A stretch of DNA of 64,000 nt from Parachryseolinea silvisoli (GTDB lineage: Bacteria; Bacteroidota; Bacteroidia; Cytophagales; Cyclobacteriaceae): positions 1,178,001 through 1,242,000 of the forward strand of contig NZ_JAIOAO010000002.1 in the NCBI RefSeq assembly GCF_021190955.1. The letters run 5' to 3'. Below are positions 26,247-35,482 of the stretch, piece after piece. Each line of letters opens with the position of its first letter. The stretch's first letter is position 1. Under the pieces are notes generated by a model. That model saw only the letters and a program-made list of their open reading frames with translations. It did not search any database and was not told the DNA's origin. The position numbers and the translations under genes are program-made.

Positions 26247-26457
26247 ACGCCCGCAAATATTGGCAATGTGTCTCTCATACAGGTATAGTTAGGCGGAAAG
26301 TTTTTAGGAAACGGGTTTTCGACTCCAACTGGATTAGAACACCCCTATACCAGAAGCGCCCCCATACTTATGGGGCTCCGTGTTTTCCCAGGTTTTTGTT
26401 TTGAAACCAAACCTCTGCCTGCTTTCTTCGTTGTTTAGCTTTCAAACATCCCACTCT

Positions 26458-27264
26458 ATGAAATCAAAAATTTTACTGGTAGGGCTGCTGGGCGCGGCAT
26501 CTCTGGCGTCGACCATGCCAGTGCGCGCGCAGGGGCTCATGAACAAGCTCAAGCAGAAGGCTGAACAAGCGGCCGAGAAAGCGCTGGATAAGAAAGCACA
26601 GGAGAAAACGGGCGTAAACACCGGTGGCTCGTCAGACACACAAAGCACGGGCTCGTCTGGGAGCAGCAGTTCCGGCAATCCCAGCAACAAAGGCGGTGGT
26701 GGTCTGGTCACAACACCACCCGATGTAAAAGCAAACCTCGCCGAGGCCGAAACAGCGTTCAAGGCAACAAGCTATGGCGAAGCACGTTATGCCGTGCAGC
26801 AAGCCATGCTCGGCGTGGAAATGGAGATCGGTAACAAAGTATTGCTATCACTCCCCGAGACCGTCAGCGGTCTTCCGTTCCAGAAGCCGTCCGACAAAGT
26901 GACCTCTACCGGCTGGGGCTGGGTAGGCCTTACCATCGAACGCGAATACCTCAAAGATGATAAACAACTGCGTACGCTCATTGCCAACAACTCGGCGTGG
27001 ATGTCCGCCATTAACCTCTACCTGGCCAACGGGGGCTATGCGCAAACCACCGGCGGCGAGCAGAACTGGAAACAAACCAAAGTAAAAGGCCATCGCGCCG
27101 TGATCGAATACGATGAGTCGAGTGGCTACAAGCTCAGCGTACCGCTGGGGCAAACTTCGCTCATTGTATGGGAAGCTGTCAACTTCGCCACGGAACAAGA
27201 GGTTATGACCGCCGCCAATGCGTTTGACATAGATGGTCTCATCAAGACCCTGGGCGAACAATAG
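26458..27264 (+). CDS. Secreted helical protein of unknown function, paralogue A
   Basis: A 268-residue secreted protein: signal peptide (about 1-24, ending VRAQ), a Lys/Glu/Ala helix (LMNKLKQKAEQAAEKALDKKAQEK), a Gly/Ser/Thr low-complexity linker (about 58-85), and a C-terminal domain (about 90-268) that aligns with the next gene: LAEAETAFKATSYGEARYAVQQAMLGVEMEIGNKVLLSLPE here, LASARTAYSGGKLEDARFAMQQMLNDIDVLVGKEIIKILPT there. The shared domain resembles proteins with tightly packed helices and a late beta part, but I do not recognise a family. Start 26458 gives the signal peptide. Confidence 0.65.
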   Translation: MKSKILLVGLLGAASLASTMPVRAQGLMNKLKQKAEQAAEKALDKKAQEKTGVNTGGSSDTQSTGSSGSSSSGNPSNKGGGGLVTTPPDVKANLAEAETAFKATSYGEARYAVQQAMLGVEMEIGNKVLLSLPETVSGLPFQKPSDKVTSTGWGWVGLTIEREYLKDDKQLRTLIANNSAWMSAINLYLANGGYAQTTGGEQNWKQTKVKGHRAVIEYDESSGYKLSVPLGQTSLIVWEAVNFATEQEVMTAANAFDIDGLIKTLGEQ

Positions 27265-27296
27265 CCCGTTTATTCACCCTGTTAACAACGATCATC

Positions 27297-27890
27297 ATGA
27301 AGAAACTAACCATACTGATTGTCGCGTTGCTGCCCCTTGTGGCCTACGCACAAGATTTTAACAAAGACCTTGCCTCAGCACGCACAGCCTATAGCGGCGG
27401 CAAACTCGAGGATGCCCGCTTCGCCATGCAGCAGATGCTGAACGATATAGACGTGCTGGTAGGAAAAGAGATCATCAAAATATTGCCGACCAAGATGGAT
27501 GCCCTCGCGTCCAACGCCAAAGAAGATCAGGTAACGGCCAACACCGGTATAGCAGGGGCGCAGGTTCAACGCACCTATGGCACCGGCCCAAAAAACGCAA
27601 CAGTCGACATCATGAGCAATTCGCCGCTTATCGGTTCCGTTAATGCCATTTTATCCATACCATTCGTAGGAAATTCAAGCGACGGTACGCAGAAGGTTGT
27701 GAAAGTACAAGGCTATAAAGGAATCTTACAAAAGAGCACGGACACGGAAACAAACAAGGAGAACTTTACCCTGCAGGTGCCGCTGAACTCCGCGCTGCTC
27801 ACCTTTACTGTAAACGAAAGCAACGAAGCCGATGTGCTGCGATTGGCCAACACCATTCCTGTAACACAGATCGCTAAAATGGTGCAGTGA
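27297..27890 (+). CDS. Secreted protein of unknown function, paralogue B
   Basis: A 197-residue secreted protein (signal peptide 1-18, ending AYAQ) that consists only of the domain shared with the preceding gene; it has no low-complexity linker. It starts 32 bases after paralogue A and ends before a clear terminator, so the pair is one transcription unit. Function unknown. Confidence 0.68.
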   Translation: MKKLTILIVALLPLVAYAQDFNKDLASARTAYSGGKLEDARFAMQQMLNDIDVLVGKEIIKILPTKMDALASNAKEDQVTANTGIAGAQVQRTYGTGPKNATVDIMSNSPLIGSVNAILSIPFVGNSSDGTQKVVKVQGYKGILQKSTDTETNKENFTLQVPLNSALLTFTVNESNEADVLRLANTIPVTQIAKMVQ

Positions 27891-27942
27891 TACTTTAAGA
27901 ATATACTCAGACGCGTAGCGCAAAGAAATAGCCCGTCCGAAG

Positions 27943-27974
27943 AAAGGAGTTTCCGTTACCGGAGCTCCTTTTTT
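27943..27974 (+). terminator. Terminator of the paralogue A/B unit
   Basis: Stem AAAGGAG (27943-27949) with CTCCTTT (27965-27971), extended by inner CCG/CGG pairs, followed by TTT. It also sits close to the end of the convergent gene. Confidence 0.75.
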
Positions 27975-27982
27975 ATGTCTTA

Positions 27983-29014
27983 TTAGTTCAGGCGCAGCTC
28001 GGCCTTCATGCCGCGCAGCTGGTTTAAGAGCGCCTGCTGCCACGTTGTGTCCGCATCCCACTTGGTACCCAGGAACACATTGCCTGAGTCGATGTGCTTA
28101 AAATATATCTTGTACACGACCTCGTCCGAGGGAATGTTCCTGAGCTCTTGCTGCGGACCAGGGTAGGCCACCGATACCAGGGCTGTCTCACCCGGTTTTA
28201 CCTGGTAGCCCAGCAATTCCTTGGCCACGCTGCCGCGTGTACGCACAATACAAAGCACATATAACGAGCCCTGCTTGCGTAGATCTTTTTCGGGAACGCC
28301 GGGCTCCGTCATTTTATACTTGAGGGTATAGTTGTCTTTAAAAATCTGCTCGAGTTCTTTATCCAGCGCCTCGTCGCCAAACTTCGGCACCGCCAGGGGA
28401 TCTACTTTCAGGTCCATGGCAAAGAACTCATTGCGCTTACCCAGGATAGGATTAACTGTCAGGCCCGTCTCGGGCTGATCATTGATCAGCAGATTCAATT
28501 TCTTTAAACCGCTGGAGCTGGTGCGGTACACCGTTTTCAGCGCCTCCGTCAGGTTGCTATTGGTTACCGACCACGCAGATTGCTTGCCATCGAGCACCGT
28601 CTCCTTGCCGTTGAATACCGTGATCGTGATGCGATACCCTTTGCTGTCTTTCTCGATAAATACCAGGTTGGAGAACTCGCGCTTCAGCAGGTAATCGCCG
28701 AATGCGCGGGTGATGTCCTTGCTGGCCATGAGCATATCCAGATCGAAGTATGCCACGGCATCGATGCCCGACCGCTGAAAATACTCTTGTGCGACCAGTA
28801 GTTCTTTTTCCGTGAGGGTATAACTGTGAAAGACCGCCGTGCGGGTAGCCAATAGCTTCTCGGGCAGCGGGCCGGTGAGGTTCAACCGGTCGATCCAATT
28901 GTCGGGAGTAAAATAACTTTGGGCGCCGGCGGGTTGAAACAGGCCGGTATACAAAACAAGCAGGAAACACGCAGACAGAAAGCGCAGGTCCTTGGTCACA
29001 GGGGGCATCGGCAT
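27983..29014 (-). CDS. Secreted protein of unknown function
   Basis: A 343-residue protein with a signal peptide (about 1-31; CFLLVLYTGLFQPAGAQ). The mature part is mixed alpha/beta with no Cys. I recognise no catalytic motif. Its size, the GSGLKKLNLLINDQPETGL segment and the late EVVYKIYFKHIDSGNVFLGTKWDADTTWQQALLNQL stretch suggest a conserved Bacteroidota protein of unknown role. An alternative start two codons downstream (29008) is possible. Confidence 0.6.
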   Translation of the reverse strand: MPMPPVTKDLRFLSACFLLVLYTGLFQPAGAQSYFTPDNWIDRLNLTGPLPEKLLATRTAVFHSYTLTEKELLVAQEYFQRSGIDAVAYFDLDMLMASKDITRAFGDYLLKREFSNLVFIEKDSKGYRITITVFNGKETVLDGKQSAWSVTNSNLTEALKTVYRTSSSGLKKLNLLINDQPETGLTVNPILGKRNEFFAMDLKVDPLAVPKFGDEALDKELEQIFKDNYTLKYKMTEPGVPEKDLRKQGSLYVLCIVRTRGSVAKELLGYQVKPGETALVSVAYPGPQQELRNIPSDEVVYKIYFKHIDSGNVFLGTKWDADTTWQQALLNQLRGMKAELRLN

Positions 29015-29046
29015 GGGTTAAAAACGCAAATAGCGACGAATGTATT

Positions 29047-29367
29047 TTAAATACCAATAAAAAAACCGCTTTCATCCGTTTTAATCGGATAAGTTGCCAG
29101 GGCGCGGCAGCTGGAATCCATTGCCCGGCCGGTTTTTAGCTCAAAACGGTAATTGTGCCACGGGCAAATGATTTCCCCCACATGGTTGACGTGCCCCTTG
29201 CTAAGCGACTCCTGGTTGTGAGTACAGGCATCCTGCACGGCATAAAAATCGTCGCCGTAATGCACCAGTGTGATGCGCCGGCCATACACCACAAGCAGCC
29301 GCGGCTTGCCAGACAGTAACTTTTCTCTTGCCTCCGCGAGGCTGGAAAAGATTTTGACCCACTCCAT
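29047..29367 (-). CDS. Rieske [2Fe-2S] protein, NirD-like
   Basis: A 106-residue soluble Rieske protein. The cluster ligands are Cys48 and His50 (ACTHN) and Cys68 and His71 (CPWHNY), the normal spacing. Single-domain Rieske proteins of this kind act as electron carriers for oxygenases or, in the NirD form, nitrite reductase; no such partner is next to it. Start 29367 is the first ATG and fits the family length. Confidence 0.92.
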   Translation of the reverse strand: MEWVKIFSSLAEAREKLLSGKPRLLVVYGRRITLVHYGDDFYAVQDACTHNQESLSKGHVNHVGEIICPWHNYRFELKTGRAMDSSCRALATYPIKTDESGFFIGI

Positions 29368-29428
29368 ATTCTTTGTCGTTGGTTGCCAGACTGGGAATCA
29401 ATATCTTGTCTCCCCCACATCCGATCCT

Positions 29429-30739
29429 ATGATGAAGATACGCGTTTGTAGTCTACTTTTACTAACCCTTGCCTCGGGCGCCATCGCCCAGGTGAGCCCC
29501 AAGCTGCAGGCTAAGCTCGAACAACAAGCCCGCCAGCTCGAACCTTCCGTCATCACCTGGCGCCGCCACCTGCACCAATATCCCGAGCTGTCGAACCGCG
29601 AAGTAAAGACTGCCGCCTATGTCGCCGAACACCTGCGCAAGCTGGGCCTCGAAGTACAGACCGGCATAGCCCACACGGGCGTGGTGGCCCTGTTGCGCAC
29701 CGGCAAGCCCGGGCCGGTTATTGCCCTGCGCGCCGACATGGACGCATTGCCTGTAACGGAACGCAACAGCCTGCCTTTTGCCTCCAAAGAGAAAACCACC
29801 TTTAATGACCAGGAGACCGGCGTCATGCACGCGTGTGGTCACGACTCGCACGTGGCGATCCTCATGGCCGTAGCTGAGATCCTCAGCAAAAACAAAAACG
29901 ATCTCAAAGGCACCATCAAGTTTATCTTCCAGCCCGCCGAAGAAGGGCCACCCAAAGGCGAGGAGGGCGGGGCCGACCTCATGGTGCGCGAAGGCGTGCT
30001 CGACAATCCTAAGGTAGAAGTAATCTTCGGCCTGCACATCCAGGGCATTCGCAAGCTCGGCCAGATCGCCTATAAACCTGCCGGCATGATGGCCGCCTCC
30101 GATTGGTTTACCATCAAAGTAAAAGGCAAACAGTCACACGGTGCCGCACCGTGGCTCGGTATAGATCCCATCGTCGTGTCAGCGCAAATCATCAATGGTA
30201 TTCAGACTATTGTGAGCCGACAAACCCAGCTGACAAAAGAACCCGCCGTTATCTCCGTCGGCATGATCAATGCCGGTGTGCGTCAGAACATCATTCCCGA
30301 GACGGCCGAAATGAGCGGTACCATCCGCACATTCGACCCCGCCATGCAGCAAGATATACATGAGAGGCTAAAACGCACTGCCACGCTCATCGCTGAAAGC
30401 GCCGGCGCCACGGCCGAAGTAACGATCGACCGCAAGACCCCGGTAACATTCAACGACCCCGCCCTGACGGAGAAAATGGTCGCCAGCCTCGTGAAAGCCG
30501 CCGGTGAAGAAAACGTGGCCCGTATTCCCGCCGACACCGGCGCCGAAGACTTCGCCTACTATCAGCAGAAAGTCCCCGGCTTCTTCTTCTTCGTAGGCGC
30601 CTGCCCGCCCGACACAGATCCCGCCAAAGCCCCTTCACATCACACTCCCGACTTCATGATGGACGAACGCGGCATGCTCACCGGCCTCAAAGCCATGCTC
30701 AACGTCACTGTCGACTACATGTACAATAAAACAGAGTGA
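29429..30739 (+). CDS. M20-family amidohydrolase
   Basis: A 436-residue exported metallo-hydrolase of the M20D type (hippurate hydrolase/N-acyl-amino-acid amidohydrolase). The signal peptide covers about 1-20 (ending AIAQ). Metal-binding parts: Cys136 and His138 in MHACGHDSH, and Glu171-Glu172 in PAEEGPPKGEEGG. The inserted dimerisation domain lies at about 215-330. It probably hydrolyses N-acyl amino acids in the periplasm. Starts at 29429 or 29432 (two consecutive ATGs). A hairpin directly overlaps and follows the stop. Confidence 0.9.
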   Translation: MMKIRVCSLLLLTLASGAIAQVSPKLQAKLEQQARQLEPSVITWRRHLHQYPELSNREVKTAAYVAEHLRKLGLEVQTGIAHTGVVALLRTGKPGPVIALRADMDALPVTERNSLPFASKEKTTFNDQETGVMHACGHDSHVAILMAVAEILSKNKNDLKGTIKFIFQPAEEGPPKGEEGGADLMVREGVLDNPKVEVIFGLHIQGIRKLGQIAYKPAGMMAASDWFTIKVKGKQSHGAAPWLGIDPIVVSAQIINGIQTIVSRQTQLTKEPAVISVGMINAGVRQNIIPETAEMSGTIRTFDPAMQQDIHERLKRTATLIAESAGATAEVTIDRKTPVTFNDPALTEKMVASLVKAAGEENVARIPADTGAEDFAYYQQKVPGFFFFVGACPPDTDPAKAPSHHTPDFMMDERGMLTGLKAMLNVTVDYMYNKTE

Positions 30740-30797
30740 GTGTGAGAGCGAATACTGGTATTTTCCTTCGCTCTCGCGCTCACACCCACACTGTTTT
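30736..30797 (+). terminator. Terminator-like hairpin after the amidohydrolase gene
   Basis: GAGAGCGAA (30744-30752) pairs perfectly with TTCGCTCTC (30767-30775), flanked by GTGAG (30736-30740) and CTCAC (30779-30783). The run of T (about 30793-30797) lies ten bases further on. Confidence 0.65.
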
Positions 30798-31043
30798 TAC
30801 TTCCCCACTAGCCAGTAATTCCCTCTACAGCACGGTTCCTCCGCAAAGGTTTCCGAAGAAATATACTATACCACACATTGTAGAAAAATGGGGAATTAAA
30901 AACCATTCATAACATTTCCCCAAATAACATGCAGATATAGTTGACATTACAGTGTCAATAAGACAATATTGCGCCGTGAAATAGGTTTGGAATATAGATA
31001 GAAAACTAAACCCCATTAACAATTTGATAACACCCAACCAAAA
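30740..31043. other. Intergenic region upstream of the barrel-like gene
   Basis: 304 bases. The first 60 hold the amidohydrolase terminator. The rest is AT-rich and contains a perfect inverted repeat TTGACA ttacag TGTCAA (30941-30958), which may be an operator for the next gene. No clear promoter box is seen. Confidence 0.4.
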
Positions 31044-31766
31044 ATGACCCAATCCCTAACCTTCCTCTGTCGCTTTGTAGTTCTGCTTGCCTGCTTAACG
31101 ATCTCCGCCGGTGCTTTCGCCCAGCACGAGTATCGTATCAAACTGTACCAGCATACATCTTCGCTGGAGACAGTGTATCAATATCAATCGGATGGTGCAA
31201 CAAGCGAGAAGAGTGGTGACCGGCATTTCACCACGGGTACATTTTCGGTTGCATTCAACCTGGTGTCGCTCCGCGGCGGGTTCCATCATGAAGTAGAGAT
31301 TTTTATGCCGGAGATCGACCGCTCAGCGCAAAACATACAGTTCCCCAAGAACTTTGGACTATCCCAAAGCGCGCGGACAAGAGATGTTATCAGCACGTAT
31401 GCTGCCCGCTACGAGATCAATCAGGACATCACCAATGTGACCAAACGTTTTGTTCTCAATCTCGGACTCGCTGTTAATCCATATCATATCGAGATGGAGT
31501 TTAATCCACGCGAAGGCAATGTATACAATCGAAATGTGCGCGTTACGGGCGCAAACATCAATATTATTCCGCGTGTCAGCTGGCAGCTGACCGATCGGCT
31601 TAGCCTGGAGTTGAATGTTCCCGTAAATGTTTTCAATGTATACAGAAGCAAACAGCACGTCGACAACCCTATACTTCCGAAGGAGGGGCAAACCAACGCC
31701 GGCACGGAGCATAAGTTCTTCGAGGACATATACACCGTGCGCTTTGGCGTAGCCTATACTCTTTAA
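31044..31766 (+). CDS. Outer-membrane beta-barrel-like protein
   Basis: A 240-residue secreted protein (signal peptide to about residue 26, ending AFAQ). Amphipathic strands alternate (TFSVAFNLVSLRGGFHHEVEIFMPE, KRFVLNLGLAVNPYHIEMEF, IIPRVSWQLTDRLSLELNVPVNVF) and the chain ends YTVRFGVAYTL, which suits an outer-membrane barrel signal. Probably a small porin-like or assembly protein; family uncertain. Confidence 0.62.
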   Translation: MTQSLTFLCRFVVLLACLTISAGAFAQHEYRIKLYQHTSSLETVYQYQSDGATSEKSGDRHFTTGTFSVAFNLVSLRGGFHHEVEIFMPEIDRSAQNIQFPKNFGLSQSARTRDVISTYAARYEINQDITNVTKRFVLNLGLAVNPYHIEMEFNPREGNVYNRNVRVTGANINIIPRVSWQLTDRLSLELNVPVNVFNVYRSKQHVDNPILPKEGQTNAGTEHKFFEDIYTVRFGVAYTL

Positions 31767-32524
31767 TCCATAATCGCGACCACGCGCGCCGGCGCCGCCG
31801 ACGCACCTTTGATCTTCAGCGGAAAGAGTGCCACTTTAAAACCCTGGAAGGGTAGTGCATCGAGGTTGGTAAGCTGTTCCAGGTGGCAATACTCTTTTTC
31901 ACGACCCACGAGGTGGCCTTCCCAGAAGAGCTCGGCATTGCCGCGCTCCCTGGCCTTTTGCACCATGTAGCGCAGCGGCAAGTCCCAACCCCACTGGTCG
32001 ATGCCCATCACCTTGATGCCCTGGTCGATTAGCCAGGTCGTTGCTTGCGCGCTCATGCCCGTGCCGCGCTCAAAGAACTCCTTTGTGCCCATATGCTTGT
32101 CGCGCCCGGTTTTGATCAATACAATCAGCCCGGGCTTTAGCGACAGGTTGTTCTTCGAAAGGAACTGCTGTAGATCTTCGACCGTGATGGCCTCGAAGTC
32201 GGCCTTGTGTTTCATGTCAATGACAATGCCGTCGCCATAGCACCACTCCAGCGGCACCTGGTCTATTGTTTTAGCCGGTTTGCCTTCGCTGGTAGGCGCA
32301 TAGTGCCACGGCGCATCCAGGTGCGTAGTGGAATGGACACCCATTTGTTGAATCGAATCGTCGGCCCAGCCAGTAAAGTTCTTGGGGAATAAGCGGAACG
32401 GTAATCCCAGGTAGCGGATCAACCAACGCGCCTTGCGGTGCGGCTTGTGTTTGATCTTGACCTTCATAAAGAAAGGGTCGCCGGGGTTGTACTGGATGGT
32501 CTTGGAGAGATCGATAATTTTCAT
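31763..32524 (-). CDS. Cyclase family protein (kynurenine formamidase-like)
   Basis: A 253-residue hydrolase of the cyclase/KynB fold. The metal motif HxxTHxDxPxH is present as HSTTHLDAPWH (His64, His68, Asp70, His74). Members hydrolyse N-formylkynurenine or related amides, or lactones. The protein is larger than KynB (about 210), so a different substrate is likely. It overlaps the convergent barrel gene by 4 bases and precedes the PAP2 gene by 63 bases. Confidence 0.85.
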   Translation of the reverse strand: MKIIDLSKTIQYNPGDPFFMKVKIKHKPHRKARWLIRYLGLPFRLFPKNFTGWADDSIQQMGVHSTTHLDAPWHYAPTSEGKPAKTIDQVPLEWCYGDGIVIDMKHKADFEAITVEDLQQFLSKNNLSLKPGLIVLIKTGRDKHMGTKEFFERGTGMSAQATTWLIDQGIKVMGIDQWGWDLPLRYMVQKARERGNAELFWEGHLVGREKEYCHLEQLTNLDALPFQGFKVALFPLKIKGASAAPARVVAIMD

Positions 32525-32587
32525 GTCAGTCGTTTTACCTGTAACGAGGGGCTTTGTGGCTGCAAAAAGAAAGACTGCGGCGCAGCT

Positions 32588-33370
32588 TTACAACTTTTTA
32601 GTGTCACTTTCTTTTTTCAATACGGCTCCTCGTACCACCGGTATTGATAGCACCAGGCTCGCCAGCACTATGCCCAGGGCCGCCCCTGCACTAACATCCC
32701 GCGCGGTATGCACCCCCATCGCTACGCGGGATATCGCCACCAGCATCGCCCACGCCAACGGGAGCAGGTGCAACCAGCGGAATCGTTTTCCCGCTAAATG
32801 ATAGATAAAGAACGCGAGGATCGTACCGAGTAAGAAGGTGTTAAAGGAATGCCCCGAGGGAAAAGAATATCCTACCTCGTCAATCCAGTGCGCCACGACA
32901 CGCGGATCCATATTCCGGAAAGTAACAGTATCCGGTAATATCAGGTTTTCATAAAACTTCCGCCGCTCGGGCTCAGCCAATGAATAAAGCGAATCCAGGT
33001 CGGCGGTAGATTTCGACTCGTGTAAAATATAGGTGTGGCTTGGCCGGTGTACACGAATGAGCGTCTTGATTACATTCTCATTGAGGTACGCAAACGACGC
33101 AAGAATTGCACCAAGCGTTAGTACCGTCAGAAAAAATACCCTGGCCTTCTGCGTCAGCGAGTTGAACGAACCGGCATATAAGATCGCTGCCAACAGTACA
33201 ATGACGGTCGTGCCCCGTTGGCCACCCGACTCCGTCATACCATACATAAAGGCACACCATGCGCTATCGCGCGAGCATGCACTGAATGCCACGGGCAACA
33301 CAAAAACAGTAAAAACCAGCAGCCCGTAAAATGACAGAACTGCGGGTAAGATCGGACGGAGAAGGCGCAT
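32588..33370 (-). CDS. PAP2-superfamily membrane phosphatase
   Basis: A 260-residue inner-membrane protein with all three PAP2 motifs: KX6RP (Lys102, Arg109-Pro110), PSGH (171-174) and SRxxxxxHxxxD (Ser214-Arg215, His221, Asp225). Such enzymes dephosphorylate lipid phosphates, for example undecaprenyl or phosphatidylglycerol phosphate. About six TM segments surround the motifs. It lies 13 bases downstream of an acyl-CoA dehydrogenase and is probably cotranscribed with it. Confidence 0.93.
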   Translation of the reverse strand: MRLLRPILPAVLSFYGLLVFTVFVLPVAFSACSRDSAWCAFMYGMTESGGQRGTTVIVLLAAILYAGSFNSLTQKARVFFLTVLTLGAILASFAYLNENVIKTLIRVHRPSHTYILHESKSTADLDSLYSLAEPERRKFYENLILPDTVTFRNMDPRVVAHWIDEVGYSFPSGHSFNTFLLGTILAFFIYHLAGKRFRWLHLLPLAWAMLVAISRVAMGVHTARDVSAGAALGIVLASLVLSIPVVRGAVLKKESDTKKL

Positions 33371-33383
33371 GATACTAGCGTGA

Positions 33384-34523
33384 TTACTTCAACAGCTCGC
33401 GCGAGATCACCATCTTCTGAATCTCGGTGGTGCCTTCATAGATCTGTGTGATCTTGGCGTCGCGCATGAGCCGCTCTACGTGATATTCTTTTACATAGCC
33501 ATAACCGCCGTGAATCTGTACAGCTTCCGATGTTACCTCCTGGGCGATCTGTGAGGCAAACAGTTTTGCCATGGCGGCGGCCTTTACAAAATCTTGCTTT
33601 TGATCTTTGCGCCACGCCGCCTGGTGTACCAACAAACGTGCGGCATCGATCTTGGTGGCCATCTCGGCCAACTTAAATTGAATAGCCTGGTGTTCCGAGA
33701 GGTTCTTGCCAAACGCTTTGCGTTCCTTCGAGTACTTCAGCGCCAGCTCGTACGCACCGGCAGCAATGCCCAGTGCCTGCGAGGCAATACCGATACGGCC
33801 ACCATTGAGTGTGGTCATGGCAAAGCTAAAGCCAAAACCGTCGTCGCCGATGCGATTGGCCTTTGGCACTTTTACGTCGGTGAACATGAGTGAGTGCGTG
33901 TCCGACCCGCGAATGCCCATCTTGTCTTCTTTCTTGCCCACTACAAAACCAGGCATGCCCTTCTCAACGATTAGCGCATTGATGCCTTTGTGTTTCTTCG
34001 CAGCATCGGTCTGCGCAATGATAATATATACACTTGCACTGTTGCCGTTGGTGATCCAGTTTTTAGTGCCGTTCAGCAGGTAATAGTCGCCTTTATCTTC
34101 GGCGGTTGTGCGTTGGCTGGTAGCGTCAGAACCGGCTTCGGGTTCGGAGAGACAGAAAGCGCCAATCAACTCGCCGGTCGCCAGGGGCTTCAGGTATTTC
34201 TCTTTCTGTTCTTCTGTGCCGTATTTTTCCAATCCCCAGCAAACAAGGGAATTGTTAACGGACATACATACGGACACCGACGCATCTATTTTCGAAATTT
34301 CCTCCATGGCCAGCACATACGAAATGCTGTCCATGCCGCCGCCGTTGTATTTCGGGTCAACCATCATGCCCATAAAGCCGAGCTCGCCCATTTTTTTTAT
34401 CTGGTCCTTCGGGAATTTTTGTTCGGTGTCTCGTTCGATGACCCCTGGTAGAAGCTCATTCTGTGCAAAATCGCGTGCTGCCTGCTGTACCGCCAGGTGC
34501 TCTTCAGTAAGTTGAAAATTCAT
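33384..34523 (-). CDS. Acyl-CoA dehydrogenase
   Basis: A 379-residue flavoprotein that makes the double bond in beta-oxidation of short-chain or branched acyl-CoA. Hallmarks: FCLSEPEAGSDA in the FAD-binding part, NGTKNWITNG, QIHGGYGYV, and the catalytic Glu363 in YEGTTEIQ. Length fits the family. Substrate is not predictable, though the catalytic-Glu context suggests short-chain (butyryl-CoA-like). It is the first of the small minus-strand group with PAP2 and the cyclase-family gene. Confidence 0.93.
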   Translation of the reverse strand: MNFQLTEEHLAVQQAARDFAQNELLPGVIERDTEQKFPKDQIKKMGELGFMGMMVDPKYNGGGMDSISYVLAMEEISKIDASVSVCMSVNNSLVCWGLEKYGTEEQKEKYLKPLATGELIGAFCLSEPEAGSDATSQRTTAEDKGDYYLLNGTKNWITNGNSASVYIIIAQTDAAKKHKGINALIVEKGMPGFVVGKKEDKMGIRGSDTHSLMFTDVKVPKANRIGDDGFGFSFAMTTLNGGRIGIASQALGIAAGAYELALKYSKERKAFGKNLSEHQAIQFKLAEMATKIDAARLLVHQAAWRKDQKQDFVKAAAMAKLFASQIAQEVTSEAVQIHGGYGYVKEYHVERLMRDAKITQIYEGTTEIQKMVISRELLK

Positions 34524-34599
34524 AAAATAATAGCGTATGGGTTAATGATAGACAGGCAATATACTGTGTGTTTCTTTTTCTTTATAGGCAGAACGCCGA

Positions 34600-34632
34600 A
34601 AAAAGAGAAGCCCGGGCGGAAGACCCGGGCTT
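34600..34632 (-). terminator. Terminator of the zinc peptidase gene
   Basis: AAGCCCGGG (34608-34616) pairs perfectly with CCCGGGCTT (34624-34632). On the minus strand it is followed by CTCTTTTTT, a proper T-run. Confidence 0.85.
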
Positions 34633-34657
34633 TGGATAGTATAGTCTTAATAAGATG

Positions 34658-35356
34658 TTACTCGTCGCGCTGACCGAGGAACAGCATCACGTAATAAAAC
34701 AGCGTTGTCAGCGCACCGATGGCGGCAACCACGTACGTCATAGCGGCCCATTTCAGCGCATCTTTGGCCATATCGTATTCGGCATTGTTTACAATACCGC
34801 GGGATTGTACCCACGCCAATGCGCGCTTGCTGGCGTCAAATTCCACCGGCAGGGTAATCAGCGCAAACAGTGCAAACACACCGTAACACGCAATGATGAT
34901 CAGCAACGCCAGGTTCCAGGGAAGGACGTGCGAGGCAAACATAGATCCGAATATCATCACCATAAACAAGAAGTTAATCACGCGTGCGCTGATGTTTTGG
35001 ATCGGCACCATGGCCGAACGAAACTCCAACATGCTGTAGGCGCGGGCGTGCTGCACAGCGTGACCGCATTCGTGCGCGGATACGGCCGTTGCGGCGGCGT
35101 TGCGACCGTGGTATACACCTTCGCTCAGGTTTACCGTTTTGGTCGCCGGGTTATAGTGATCCGTCAGCTCGCCCTCTACACTAATGACTTGTACATCGTG
35201 AATGCCGTTGTCGGCCAGCATCAGTCGTGCCACTTCCGCACCGGTCAGGTCACGCGTGAGATGCGTCTGTGAATATTTTGCAAACTTGCTTTTCATCCGG
35301 GCACTGACAATCATGCCAATGATCATGAAGAAAATACCAATAACGAAAGCTCCCAT
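34658..35356 (-). CDS. Membrane zinc metallopeptidase, YugP family
   Basis: A 232-residue membrane-embedded peptidase. An HECGH motif (95-99) gives the zinc-binding HExxH, within AVSAHECGHAVQHARAY. Three to four hydrophobic segments (about 3-18, 120-142, 145-170, 205-228) surround it. Function in Bacteroidota is not established; it is thought to act on membrane or secreted proteins. It stands alone. Confidence 0.9.
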   Translation of the reverse strand: MGAFVIGIFFMIIGMIVSARMKSKFAKYSQTHLTRDLTGAEVARLMLADNGIHDVQVISVEGELTDHYNPATKTVNLSEGVYHGRNAAATAVSAHECGHAVQHARAYSMLEFRSAMVPIQNISARVINFLFMVMIFGSMFASHVLPWNLALLIIIACYGVFALFALITLPVEFDASKRALAWVQSRGIVNNAEYDMAKDALKWAAMTYVVAAIGALTTLFYYVMLFLGQRDE

Positions 35357-35482
35357 GTGTATTCTATTGATTTAAAAAGGTTATTTCTATTTACTTGAAC
35401 AGGCTAAGTATCAAGGTTTGCGCCAAACCCGAAGGACTGCCAATTCGACATAATAACAAACGAAATTAAAGGGTTTCGGGTT

